64,000 bases of DNA, taken from Echinococcus granulosus. Taxonomy: Eukaryota > Platyhelminthes > Cestoda > Cyclophyllidea > Taeniidae. Shown piece by piece: positions 50,001 through 61,100 of this stretch. Location of the stretch: the NCBI RefSeq assembly GCF_000524195.1, contig NW_020170515.1, positions 20,340 through 84,339 of the forward strand. Direction: 5' to 3'. The notes beneath the pieces were generated by a model. That model was not told the DNA's origin. It saw nothing but the letters and a program-made list of their open reading frames with translations, and did not search any database. The position numbers were made by a program, and so were the translations under genes. Position 1 is the first letter of the stretch, and each line of letters starts with the position of its first letter.

Positions 50001-53000
50001 TTAATCGCTCTTAAACCCGGTTCTACGTGCTAAAACAGATGTCTTGATCCTTCTGGGCGACGTTTTCTTCTGCTTTTTGGAGGTAACGACTCAGCAAACA
50101 CCCTGACGATTGACAACACGACTTTTGCGTTCTGGTAATCTAATTACCCAGACCTAACTTACTGTCATAGTGGTCCTGTCACCATTGCTTTGAAGCGTAG
50201 ATGGGTAATCGGTGGGATGCATTACCGGGTCGGTTAGCTTTCAAATTGTTGACAATCGCAAATACTTTTTTCTTTGTTATTCTCCTCTAAATTACTAAGC
50301 AGGTATTAATACGTTCACCACCGAGGTTTCAGAAGGGAATTGAAGTTGCATTTATTATTCACAATCTGTTTAATGTCAAACCATGGCCTAGGCTGTAGCT
50401 TTTGCAACTGTACCTCAACCTGGCTGCATGCGGACTTATCTTTCTCACTTCATCTACAAACCAAGAATCTTTCGTACTTCTGCTCAAAAATAACAATTTG
50501 ATGGACCCTATTTAGCCAGAGCATAGATCCACCCTTTGTTTTGTAAAGATCTTATCGCTAGTGTTTGTGTATATAAATAGACCCATTTATTGGTACAGGT
50601 AAATGCTCTGGTTGCAGACTTGACGAAGTTGTAATTTTTCGCTAGCCAACTCCGTCTGAATGCTGCTTGCGTGCGTGAGGAATAGACGCAGTGAAAAAAG
50701 AAAACATGTTACTCTTGCCTTGCAATAGTCATCAGCTATCCGGCAAAATGTGGTGAATCCGCCTCTTTATTGCTTTGTCACATTTTCCATTTACGGTATA
50801 AAAAAGGACCCAGTCATTCTTGCTCCTATGTTTACATTCAAAATGTTTCATTAGTGCACTGGATTTCCAATTTCGAAGAAATAAATTGCAGCTTTCCACC
50901 TAAATGTTTAGCCACCATTACGCAGTGTCCTTTATAGGCATAGCTTTCGGAATTTCATTTACAGTGTATCTAGCCTTTCTCATAAGTCCTTTATTTGATC
51001 TGTTTTATTTTTCTTCAGCCAAAACCGCGTACCGTTGTGATGGCCCCGACTCCATCAGCACAGACCTCGGGGACAACAACACCGGCCTCCTTTGATTCCA
51101 TGGCCGGAAGTAGTCCATGGATGGCAGTGACTCGTGGATCTCAGCAAGCTGCGCCATCACTGCCACCATCCTCAAAATCGTTGCCGTTGTCCGTGGAACC
51201 GGCTTCGTCCTTGAGGAAGCACACTACTGCTTCCTCTTCTTCATCTTCATCCAACTCCTCGCAGGAGGTTCACTCCACTGCAGGTGTTCTGGAATCCCTT
51301 TTGATGGGTGGCTACGTTGCTCCAGACTCTCGACTGAGACGCATTTCCGGCTCTTCGGTGGCTACCACCATCACTACAGCCACAATCTCCAACCTTGTAC
51401 GCCATCGAAACGCCTCTGAGGCGACATTGGTGACCACTGGTGGTGGTGTTTCTGAATGTCGCCAGGTCCTCTCCAGCAGCGGACCCTCGTCCACCTGCTG
51501 CCAGGCTCCCAAGGTCAGCAGTAGCTTCAGTTTTGACGGTGAGGAATGGCCTATGGTTACCTCAACCGTCAGTGGTAGTAGCAGTAGTAATAGTCCCACA
51601 ACTGGTAATCGAGCAGGAGCGCTGAATTCTACACCTCAGTTGCTTATGGTGGGTTTATTTCCTGACATCTAAGATGTAATTTTTTCTCCATACAATTGTT
51701 GCACTGGTTTTACTGCTTTGTTTCTAGAGCCCGAACTCGTCTTCCTCCTGCTCATCTCTGGCTCATCTACTAAGACACGGATGTCCACCAGCCTCGGTGA
51801 CGTCTGTCAACTCCGCTATAACTACTGCTGTCACCACCGCACCGACGACCACCACGGTGACGGCCGCAGCGGCTTCAGAGCCTCTATCCAGTCCTATATT
51901 ACCGACGGCCTGTGCCGCCCGAGCTAGTCGACTGGCTGCTTCTGCTGCTGCTACTGTGGGGATGCCTAAAACTGCGCCTTCAAGACCCCTTGATTGCCCC
52001 CTCTCCATCATTATTGATCCGCAACCATCCAGTGGGGTAAAAAGCGCCACCCATCTGCCGCCAAGTTGTAAGTGTCACGCACCCGACAAAGGCGTGTGGT
52101 CGTGTGTGTTTGTAGCTCTTTGAGTAGACGTACATGTTGTGCAGATTTTTTGGTTGATAATTAGTAAAATGGGAACAAAAGTACATAAGAACGCTTATCT
52201 AGGACTAATGAAACTCTCGTTTAAACGGTAGGAACCTGTTGATGGTGCTGAATTTCACACCTGGGAGTCTGTTGTTTTTTGGGAAGTCTGATTGGCATTA
52301 TGGTCTCTTACTTGTCGCTAACTTTGTTTTTTTTTGCTATAGTTTACAAGATTTGAATGGTTCGGACATGCCATACTCCCCATTGAAACTGTTAAACTTA
52401 GAAAGAGGGGGGAATTTTAAGGCTACATTTTGCTTCTCCTCGAGTTTTAATGTTTTTTTTTATACGGGTTTACAATGCCTCTGGCTTAGCGGCCAAGGTG
52501 CGTCATAGAACCGCTTTGAAGGACAAAACTGTCGATCAAAGAGAATCGGGAGTACCATCATCTGGGCTAACTTCTCACAGATTCTCAAAGATCAACGAAT
52601 ATTGGAACTTTTGTATAGCAAGAAGTTTATGGGGCCTGAGTTTGCTTAAAATGACGCTTATTTTAGTGTCCGACCTTTTTTCTTCGGATTAATTGTAGAT
52701 GAAGATGGCTTATCACCAAAGACGGAAGGTCCTCCTTCTTCCAAATTACCCCTATTAGCGCCACAACCCAAGGATTCTCTTTTCCTTTTACACGAAGTCC
52801 CCAATAACAACAGTATTAGCAACCCTCAACGCCAAAGTAACCCCAGTGGTGGTAGCAGTGGTGGTATTGCTCGTAAAACCAACATCCGCGACACCAGTGA
52901 GGATGAGGATGCTGCACTGGCCAACTCCTCACTCTGCCGCCTTCTACAAGGCCCCGATCCACGCTGGGAGACAGTGACGGCGGAAGTAGATGCCACAGCG

Positions 53001-56000
53001 CAGGAGGATGCCCCTGTTGCACCTCCACCCCCTCCCCCTTCCTTCTTTGAACTTCCTTCTGACGTCCTTGTTGTCAGTAGCGGTGGTAGCGGAGGTGAGG
53101 TGAGGCGTACGCGCTACGACTCCTGCCCAATGGCCCTGCGACAACCCCTATCCGTTCCTGCGCCATCTCAAGTCGGTGTAGCCTCGGTACCTCCACCGCA
53201 GTCGGTGACATCTCCAACAGCAACGTCAGTGGTAGCGAAAGGATCAAGTGGCGAATGTGTCGTTGTTGGCAGCGGTGCCAACGGGGGGAGCTGTTGCAGG
53301 GGATCTAGCTCATCTGCTCCGCCCTCTGCAGTTAACGCGATGGATGCAAGCAGCTCGTCTCGTAAGTTTGTTTGTCTTAAGTGTTTAATTGTAATGCGTC
53401 CTCCGTGGTAGTATTTATCTATCATGACAGCTTGTGTGTGCAAGCTTTTGCCGTTAGTACTTGGTGGGGATTTCGATCGTGGGCCTTGGTAACAATTGTG
53501 AGGCCAATCACACCCTGGCGCACAGTAATGCCATTTACGTGTGATCAGCAACTAGATGGCTAGCATACAGTCGTTGATAAATTCTTGTCACTCGCGCCAT
53601 CATTTATCCATGTGCACACGTGCGCACACCCGTATGCATGCGCAAATGAAAATTAATGCGCTAGGCATTGGTTCTGTGTATTTGGATGAATTCAAATACC
53701 CGTGTATACATATTTGTATAGACCTGTGTATGTGTGCATGTGTTTGTGTGTATACTTCAGCTTACTCGCTCAGCAGTAACATTATCATCACTAATATTTG
53801 TGATTCTCCCCCACATAAACACCGGTATGCTCCTTGGCCTGCCACTTCTTGATCGTGCAATCGTCTTTGTCTGTCACGCGATTCAGGTATCGCATTGAGC
53901 ATTTTGGGTCGAAGACACCTAAGGAGGATAAAGGTTGGCGTTCCCCCTTTCCACCCCTTCTGTTTTATTCACATATGCCTCTCCGTTTTGTCTTTTGTTA
54001 TCACTCGACTACTTTTATGTGATTCCTTTCCTGTTTAATCACCTCTTTTCAATGAGAGCATCGGAGCCGGGGGAAGGGCTCTAAGTCCTGTTACATTCTA
54101 ATGTGACTGATACCTCATCCTCCTGTGTTTGAGCAATGGCCAGGGGTCTCACAAAAGCCTTAATGCCTACTGTACCTCTTCTTTCATTGAGGTGCCAGGG
54201 ACATTTCACTTTTCTTTCAAAATTTTCTACGGCTATCCGTTTGCCCACCCAATCACGGAAATACTTTTGCAGATGGTTTAATGTTCGTCTTTCTGCGGTT
54301 GGAATAGTCGTATGCTCCTCTGCTCTTGTTCCATCATTTACTAACTCGATGCAACCGTGACATTCTGCTCGTAATTTCCACCCTAGTAGCAAAATATGCT
54401 AATACCAAAGATTGGAAGTCCTTTATCCCTTTCATACCTATGCAAAATACTTCAATTTCCCCTTCTGTCTCCATTGGCAAACAGTGGGTCTGTTTTATTG
54501 TTTACATTCCAGTGATTAACGCTGCGGCAGGAGTGAATTTTAGACGCAATTAGCAGGCTCGTAGTCATTGCCCATAATTCACGGGGTATAACCTGTTCCT
54601 TTATTGTCTTTGAAACACTTAATAGCACTTGTATATCACACTCAGTTGATGGATTCATAAATTTTTGTGGTTAGTTTTTATTTTATACGTGGTAACTAGG
54701 CAAGACTTGTTGGTTTAATAGGCATCGCCTCTACCATTTCCCAACAAGGGAGGAAGTCGGTGCTGGAATCTACTCGCATCCTGACTCCTGTTTAATTAGG
54801 TAAATTTAATGAGTGGGAGAGCGGTAATAAAGGTAATTTTAAAAGGCGAAGCACACTTTCTCGCGAAAGGAGGCCTGGTTCCCTGTGAATTGACATGAAT
54901 CGCGTCATGATTGTTCTACCCAACTTTTCCGCTTTTCGGAATGGTGGAGGCTTATGGCACAAACCCATGTTTTAAGGCTCCATTGCGTCATAATTGCGCT
55001 TGTTATTCACACCTTTGAAGAATTATTACTGATTAGAAATATCGTATTTCTGTTTAGTGAAGGTCTTTGTTGGCTCTTTGATGCAGTACTGCGTACTACC
55101 GTTGAAAGTGGTACCGTTGACGTCAATCTCTTGCCTTCCTCTATAGCCATAAACATTGAGAGAAATCGTCGGGCTGCCGCAGCGGCTGCAGCGCAGATAG
55201 CTGAGGAAGCGGAACACCAACGCCGACAACGTCCCAGTTCACGTCACCTCTTGGAACGACAGGTTCGCACGCCCCTTTTACTACTTTTCATAACCTGGAA
55301 TAATTCGGCTATTTTGTGGCTTCGTGTAGTTTATTTTGTAGATACTTGAACAATTGAATTAGGTAATCACGTGCTTTTATTCCATTCTTTTAAGCGTCTT
55401 CTGTTCCAACAAAACGTCGGTCAGGTTACGACCTACGGATCAGGGAGTCACAGCCTACTAGAGCCCACACTAAGCCACCATCATCAGCAGCGACGGCAGC
55501 AACAGCAAACCCCGCTGAACTGTGGCTTCATCAGCAGCGGAGGTGATGTTCTCTCAACTTCCTCTGGCGCTTCCTGCTGCCACATTCAGGCAATGGGAGG
55601 GGAGGGCTTCTGTGAGCTTGATGCTGCACTGCTGACGACAAATCCTGTTGCACCAGCAGCACAGGCGCAGTCTCTAGTAAGCCAACGAACGCCATTGGAG
55701 GACTTCTCTCGGCGCATGAAGGAAATCGCACCCAATGTGCGTGTTTCACCCACGGGCTACCACCATCACTTCCCTGTCCCCAGTCTCTACTCGCCTGATC
55801 ACCAACAACAACCACAGGTCAGTCATTTTTGAGCTTTGGGGTGTCAAATCGTACAAGCAGTTGCGCTCATTAAATTGGCCTATTTTACAGAAATCCTACC
55901 TTACGCAAAACTGTTTACTCTTGCCAAAAGATGTAGTGTTATGTATCTCCTGTCATTAGGCCGACAGTCTTAAAAACCCTCGGTCAGTGTTTAATGTCAT

Positions 56001-58190
56001 TGATGCGTAGTTGATTTGTATTTATTGAAAGTGTCCGTTTCAGCGTCCTATGCCCATTCGTCCTATGTTTACTTCTCATCTTCCGCTTGTCTTTCACTTC
56101 TAGATGTCCCAAGTTCAGCCGGTTTACGAATATTCGGGTGGGCATTTGGCGCCCGTGAATTATGAGTACCAGGATCACCAGCAGACTGCATCTTCATCTC
56201 AGGGTCTCCTCACAGGAACTTCCCCGCAGTACGAGAACCCCGCACTTGGACCCCCACCACCTTACTCCTCTCACCTGCCCTCTATTCAGCCCAAGTTTTT
56301 AAGCCACCACCACAATCTTCAACAACATCCCCATTCCCATCACCCTCATCAATACCAACACCATCAACAACAACAGCAATTACAACGGCAAAATCAACAA
56401 TCGTACTACCACGCCCAATCCCACCCTCACCATCAGCAACAGCAACAGTTGCTCTACCACCAACAGAGATCATCGGTGCCGCAGCCGCCGTCGCCACAGG
56501 TCCTTTGTGGCTCTGAGGCTTACGCAAGTTCACCTAGTATGGCTTACTTCGACCCACAGTTCAGCTTTCAACAGCAGCACCAGATGCTGATGCAGCAGCC
56601 GCCGCCACCGCCATCACGACCTCCTAACTACCCATCGCCGCTGTCTCTGGCACTTCAGCAGAGCCAGCCACTGCCCCACTCGTAAGTTGTTTGGAAGATC
56701 CTTGAATACGTCACAATGTACAGGAGTGTTCACAAGTAACCTTGTTAACCAAAGAACTGAGGGGTTGGAAGACTAATAGCTGGAACTTTATGCCTCCGTC
56801 GTGGAGTCCGTTTTGTTGAAGTTTGCAAAGCCTACATGGTTGGGTGGTCGACGTCTTGTCTTGGGTGTCTCCTCCCACGCTCTCTTTGCGATCACTCTTC
56901 CGCGTCGCTCAAATTATTCCGGTGTTCGGGTGTATAGGTTTCCACTCTCAAGACATAAATGATGATTACACGTTGCGCAAAAAGTCTTTTAATTTAGTGA
57001 TACTGGTGTATCTCATCGATTTCAGCTGATTGTGCATTATTTTGATATCCATTTTTTAAGGACAACTTTCTACAACGAGCGCATTTCATAAGTCAATCAC
57101 CACTTGTAGAAAATTTTGCTCGAAAACTAATTTCCTTCAATGAATTCTTCTAGTTGCGTTACTCGCCTCCATTCTGTTGGTATTTCAATACTGTCAGACC
57201 GTCTACTCTAGGTTGTTCTTGATTTTGAGTAGTTATAATTCAGTTTTTCAATGTCATTATTGTAGGTCATTCCCTTTGGACCGTCTAGCCACCTTATTGG
57301 CTTCACTATTGGAGAAATAGACGTTTGGGTCTTTTACTGACTCAACGTGGGTTTAGCCATCCATAGCAGAGACCGTGCTAACACTTAGTAGTGTCCAGTC
57401 ATCGTGAGGGGGGTCAAAGTGGTACAGGTTGCATAGGATGATCTCCCTGAGGATGCGCCATAAGCCATGGCTTTGTCACAATCTGGGATGGTAAGTAGAC
57501 TGGAGCGCTGGCTAAGGGACTACAATAACTATTTTTACTTCTCAAACATCTGTGTCTCACTTTTCTTACCTTCAAACTTACAGTCAGGTAAAGGCGAGTC
57601 TGCGTGAGAAAGTGACAAGTCGTTGTCAAGCCGAGAACGTGGATATCATGGCAACCGGCTCCTCACCGCCACCTCCCCCACCCCTTTCCGCCTCCATCGC
57701 GCCGCACTCTACCGGCTCGGCGGCGCCAGCGGTGATTGGTCAGAAGCGTCCGCATCCTTCAGATGGTCTAAACAGCGGTATCGGGAATGGTGGGAATGAG
57801 TACTTCTATGGCCCACCTCCGCCGCATCCTCCTTCTCCACCTCACTATCATCAGACTTTTGAGCAAGTGAGCTCTGAGATGGATTTACCCTTCCTGGATG
57901 ACTCGACCTACGGGAGCTACGAACTGTCCCAACAACAAGCGCCGTTACCAACACAACCACCATCACCATCGCAGCAGCGGTTCGCTGAGCGCCAATCCTC
58001 AATGCTGTTTGAAGAGCAGCAATATGCGCCGGTCTGCGACTGCAACAGCATTGCCAGTACAAGCGCCATCACCGCTGCCAACGACACTACTGACAGTAGC
58101 AACAAAGTGAATGAGGATATTCAACTCACAGCCGATATTGTCAATGATGTGCTCGAATGTGAGCGTCTAGGCAACAGTTTGGCGTTCTAG
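35094..58190 (+). CDS. large low-complexity protein, possible p160/NCOA-like transcriptional coactivator
   Basis: Sixteen exons chain with correct phase at every junction: 35094-35428, 38324-38439, 41128-41596, 42149-42398, 42620-42748, 43097-43361, 44132-44318, 44781-45097, 48146-48402, 51019-51648, 51728-52067, 52699-53361, 55087-55262, 55395-55817, 56104-56681 and 57584-58190 (TAG). This gives 1913 residues. The N-terminus has a possible PAS-like fold: WFVNIVVTITDRNGCVIYH (92-110), DFVHPPDADIW (134-144), DVFYFRTISLPF, then LLLLSYHCILG. LxxLL motifs lie at residues 589-593 (LSLLL), 866-870 (LESLL), 996-1000 (LAHLL) and 1177-1181 (LCRLLQG). The rest is Ser/Thr/Ala/Pro-rich, then His/Gln-rich, with an acidic C-terminus. 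No basic helix-loop-helix was found. PAS plus LxxLL boxes plus Gln-rich tail is the plan of nuclear-receptor coactivators, but each part is weak. Exon structure is well supported; function is tentative. The first ATG follows an in-frame TAG. Exon 2 ends at a GC donor. Confidence 0.72.
36034..36310. repeat. diverged tandem duplication, two units of about 150 bp
   Basis: Unit A begins at 36034 and unit B at 36186, both with ATATCATGTCA. Both continue with a GGrCGCyCTGAyTGG block, a GCGGGG-x-CAAATGCT-like block and an AAATTAAyCyT block followed by GGGAC-like sequence. It lies in the first intron of the large gene. Divergence is substantial, so the duplication is old. Confidence 0.6.
38440..38445 (+). 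other. GC-AG 5' splice site
   Basis: The exon ending GAAG at 38439 is followed by GCAAGT, the strong consensus of the minor GC-AG intron class. Using it joins exon 2 to 41128 in the right phase and gives LLEAFAEADRW across the junction. No GT nearby gives a better join. Confidence 0.65.
38591..38612. repeat. GGGCA short tandem repeat
   Basis: Three perfect GGGCA units followed by GGACA and GG, located in the second intron of the large gene, just downstream of exon 2. Confidence 0.8.
46038..46210. repeat. interspersed repeat, copy 1 (46-kb family)
   Basis: Similar to 46878-47080 at an offset of about 840 bp. Shared blocks include CTGAArTCGTAAGAAG, TTACTGACGyA and GGAGACTTGmATGCC. Both copies can be read in a frame giving a GG-x-x-x-x-GDL-x-A pattern (GGTMCGDLNA and GGSIIFGDLHA). 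That could be an endonuclease relic of a retroelement, but this is only suggestive. It lies in the 45098-48145 intron of the large gene. Confidence 0.55.
46878..47080. repeat. interspersed repeat, copy 2 (46-kb family)
   Basis: Second copy of the repeat at 46038-46210. Its block GGCTACTAmCrTGGCCTrGA also matches 32060-32092, so at least a third copy exists in the window. Confidence 0.55.
49565..49664. other. assembly gap (100 N)
   Basis: Exactly 100 N inside the 48403-51018 intron of the large gene. The flanks carry no coding signal, and exon phases on either side join correctly without any missing exon. Confidence 0.95.
53725..53753. repeat. imperfect TG-rich microsatellite
   Basis: Imperfect TG/TATG repeat in the 53362-55086 intron of the large gene. 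Similar short TG stretches occur near 26942 and 36549. Confidence 0.6.
56299..56475 (+). repeat. His/Gln-rich coding tract
   Basis: In exon 15 of the large gene, CAC/CAT and CAA/CAG codons encode long mixed His-Gln runs. Such tracts are common in transcriptional regulators. The mixed codons argue against a recent slippage expansion. Confidence 0.8.
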
Positions 58191-61100
58191 TTCTTCTCCA
58201 GTGGCTCGAGACTTCCCAGTATATTTTCATAATCCCCTAAAGTGATCGAGAGCCTGGCGACCGCAATTCATCACTGTGGGGTCCTACACAATTTTAATGA
58301 GCATTATTCTGCAACATTGGCCGCGTCTTGTTTTTAGCGTCGACCTCAGGGTCCCTCCCAATTTATCCTGTTTATCCATCCTTGCAGCTGTATTCGAATG
58401 GCTAGACTTCCGAATCCAACGCTTATGAGGCCTGTGTACCATTACGTTGTGTTTGCTATCTGCGTTGTGTAATCCTGAGGTCGGGGGGCTGGTTGTGCTT
58501 CAGCGAGCGTATCCTATACGCGGAGGTAGCAATGTTCCGTTTAATAAAATTCGCAAACTTGCAGCAGTTCCCCATAGACTCGTCCTGGTTTCATTTTCCA
58601 GTCAACTGCATCGGGTTGTTATTTATCGGCGTGGGAAGAGTTGATAGGTATCCGGTTTTGGCCGATTGTTTAGTCCCTTTGGCGAGGATAATGGAATCAC
58701 CTGTTTTCTTCTTGCTGGTCTTGCCCTAGAAGTTGTGGTTTGTTTAGTTACCATTTGTTGACATGGCTTGAGTAGCTACGACTTCGTTTTCTGGCCTACA
58801 TAGGTGTCAACCTTTCCTACTTGTGAGGGAGAGAAGTACTGCAGCATATTTTAAAATCATTCTTCGGGCTACCGAGGAGACGTGCAACTCTGATTTTGGC
58901 TTTACAAAGAGGATTGAAGGATATCGCAGGCGATTGAATCGTGGACCGCTGAAGAGAGGCCTGCGTAAGGAAGGCAACCATCTTTGATGTCCGATGAGTG
59001 GATTCGCGTCCGTATTTGCAAGAACGCATTAGAGGGTCAGAGGCTGTTCGACGAGTGCCTGTATTTTCCCATGGACGGTTGTTATTGCTGAGGTCACTGT
59101 ATTGTTTTTTCGCATGTGGGTCACGCCGACAAATGTTGTAAATAGTAACACGTGCACACTTATCCGCGAGGCAGTGTCTCGTGTTGCACGAACGGATAGA
59201 TAAATTTGCATTTTTTGTTCCTACAGTGGAAGCCCTCTTATGACCATCGCCCGTTCGGAGGGTTGGGGAGGTCGGTGTTCCCGTCTCAGGTCTCTCTTGT
59301 CGTCTCCTCCTCTCCACGTGCCACTACTTAGCGTATAAGAACGATAAAGCGAGGGCCTCGTAGCAATCGGGCACGTGTCCGAGTTAACCAAGTCTTTCGC
59401 GCCCGCTTCTCATCCCCATGGTTGGACTCTTCTTATTCGTTCCTTCTTCCCCCCCCCCCCCACTCCCTTGCGCCCCTTGTAGATGCACTGCCGTTTTTCT
59501 CTAGTGACATTGCCATATATAAATATTTTTTCATGCAAATTCGCTCTCCTCCCCCATTTGTGTAATTGCTGTCTTATCTCCTTTCCCCCTTTCCTTCCTT
59601 TTCTACTTAGTGAGCAGGCATTACTCCTCTCAGGTCTGTCACTTTTATCGCGCCATCGAAAGCGCGTCTTGTCTGGCATTTTATTTTTTCACATTTGACT
59701 GCACGCTCCACCCACCTATCTTTTAGCTGTGTGTTTGTGTGTGAATGTATCCATTATTATCAGCGAAGAAAGAAGAGAGCGCCACCTACCTTTGCTGCCA
59801 CTCTTTGTCATTGACACATTCCCCCCGTCTCGCTACACCACATCGCCTCACATCCTATCACCGTTAAGGTATTTATAATCTCAGGCTTCTCTCCTTCCCT
59901 TTTTTCCCCTTTTTAGCCTAAAAAAGTTGAAAGGAAAGGGGGGATATGACTACCAAGCGCCCGTACCACTTCCGCTCTACCCCCTCGTCTTCTGGTATTA
60001 CTGACTGGGGCACCGTACGTGCATGCATGCATTCGCGTTCTCTTGCTCTTGCGTGTGTGTTTGTGTGTGTCACTGTCAACCCTCGGGCTACGTGTAATGC
60101 TATTGTTATCAAAGCGTCTTCTATATCGAGTATTTTGTCATCTTTCACGTGTCTTGCTCTTCTTTACACAGGGGGCGAGAACATGCTAATAGGTTTGCTA
60201 TTGGTGTTGTAAGGAAATGGAGTTTGTTAAATGGGTTTTTGTGAAACAAAAGTGTGGTAGTACCTTCGGCATCGACCCGCGAAAGAGCTAGGTGTGAAAG
60301 TGATGCGCGTTTGTAGTTGCTCAGTTGGTTCCTCTGTTGTTTGTTCCGGTTCTCGACATTTCCAGTGTTCATTCTCTTTTGTGTTTAGTTGTAAAACGAG
60401 TTTCCATTTTAAATTCAGGCATAATCTTGATTAAGTTTCGTAGATTTAGTGGCATTTGTTGGGACGATGGCACGCGGCGAGTGCGTTTTGTGTTAGTCTG
60501 TTTCGATGCGCTGCTGTAAGTAGACGACTGTGTCTCGCAGCTTTTTCGACACCTTATGTCTTTCCTATCTGCAATGGCTATTTGTAGCCTGTGCAGACGT
60601 CCGTCTGGGTTACCATCGGATTCTCAATTGTGGACCCGGTGCTACGTGGAAGGCGAACTCGTTCACCGCAGGTCAGTAAATCATTCCTGTTTAATTGGCG
60701 ACCGGATCATCAAACGGCCAAACGTAAACTTAGAAGCACGCTGTCATGTTTACAATTGTTATCTTGTCAAGTGACTGTAAGGTGACCTAACTTGTTGGTG
60801 CGGTGTATTTGCCATATAACTGCATTAGGCTGCTCGAAACAAATTGGGCTTTGAGACCGCCACCGTTGCTACAACCTGTAGGGGCCTTCACAAGGCGACA
60901 TGAGGTGGATTCTAGTTCAACCCCATTATTGTGCGAAGTTTCGTACCTTAGCCCTTTCCACTCCTATCGCGCTTTTTGTTGCCAACTGTCCATTTGGCGG
61001 ACGATTTTGTAGGGTTAAAAGGAGAAGAGGTAATAATTACCCGGAGGTTGGTAAAAAACATCAGAAGAACACGGAGAATGCGCAGGAGTATGGCCAAGAA

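Noticed and set aside
52450..52692. 80-codon open frame between exons of the large gene
   Set aside because: The exon ending at 52067 (phase 1) joins directly to 52699 in phase. I see no convincing splice pair that includes this frame.
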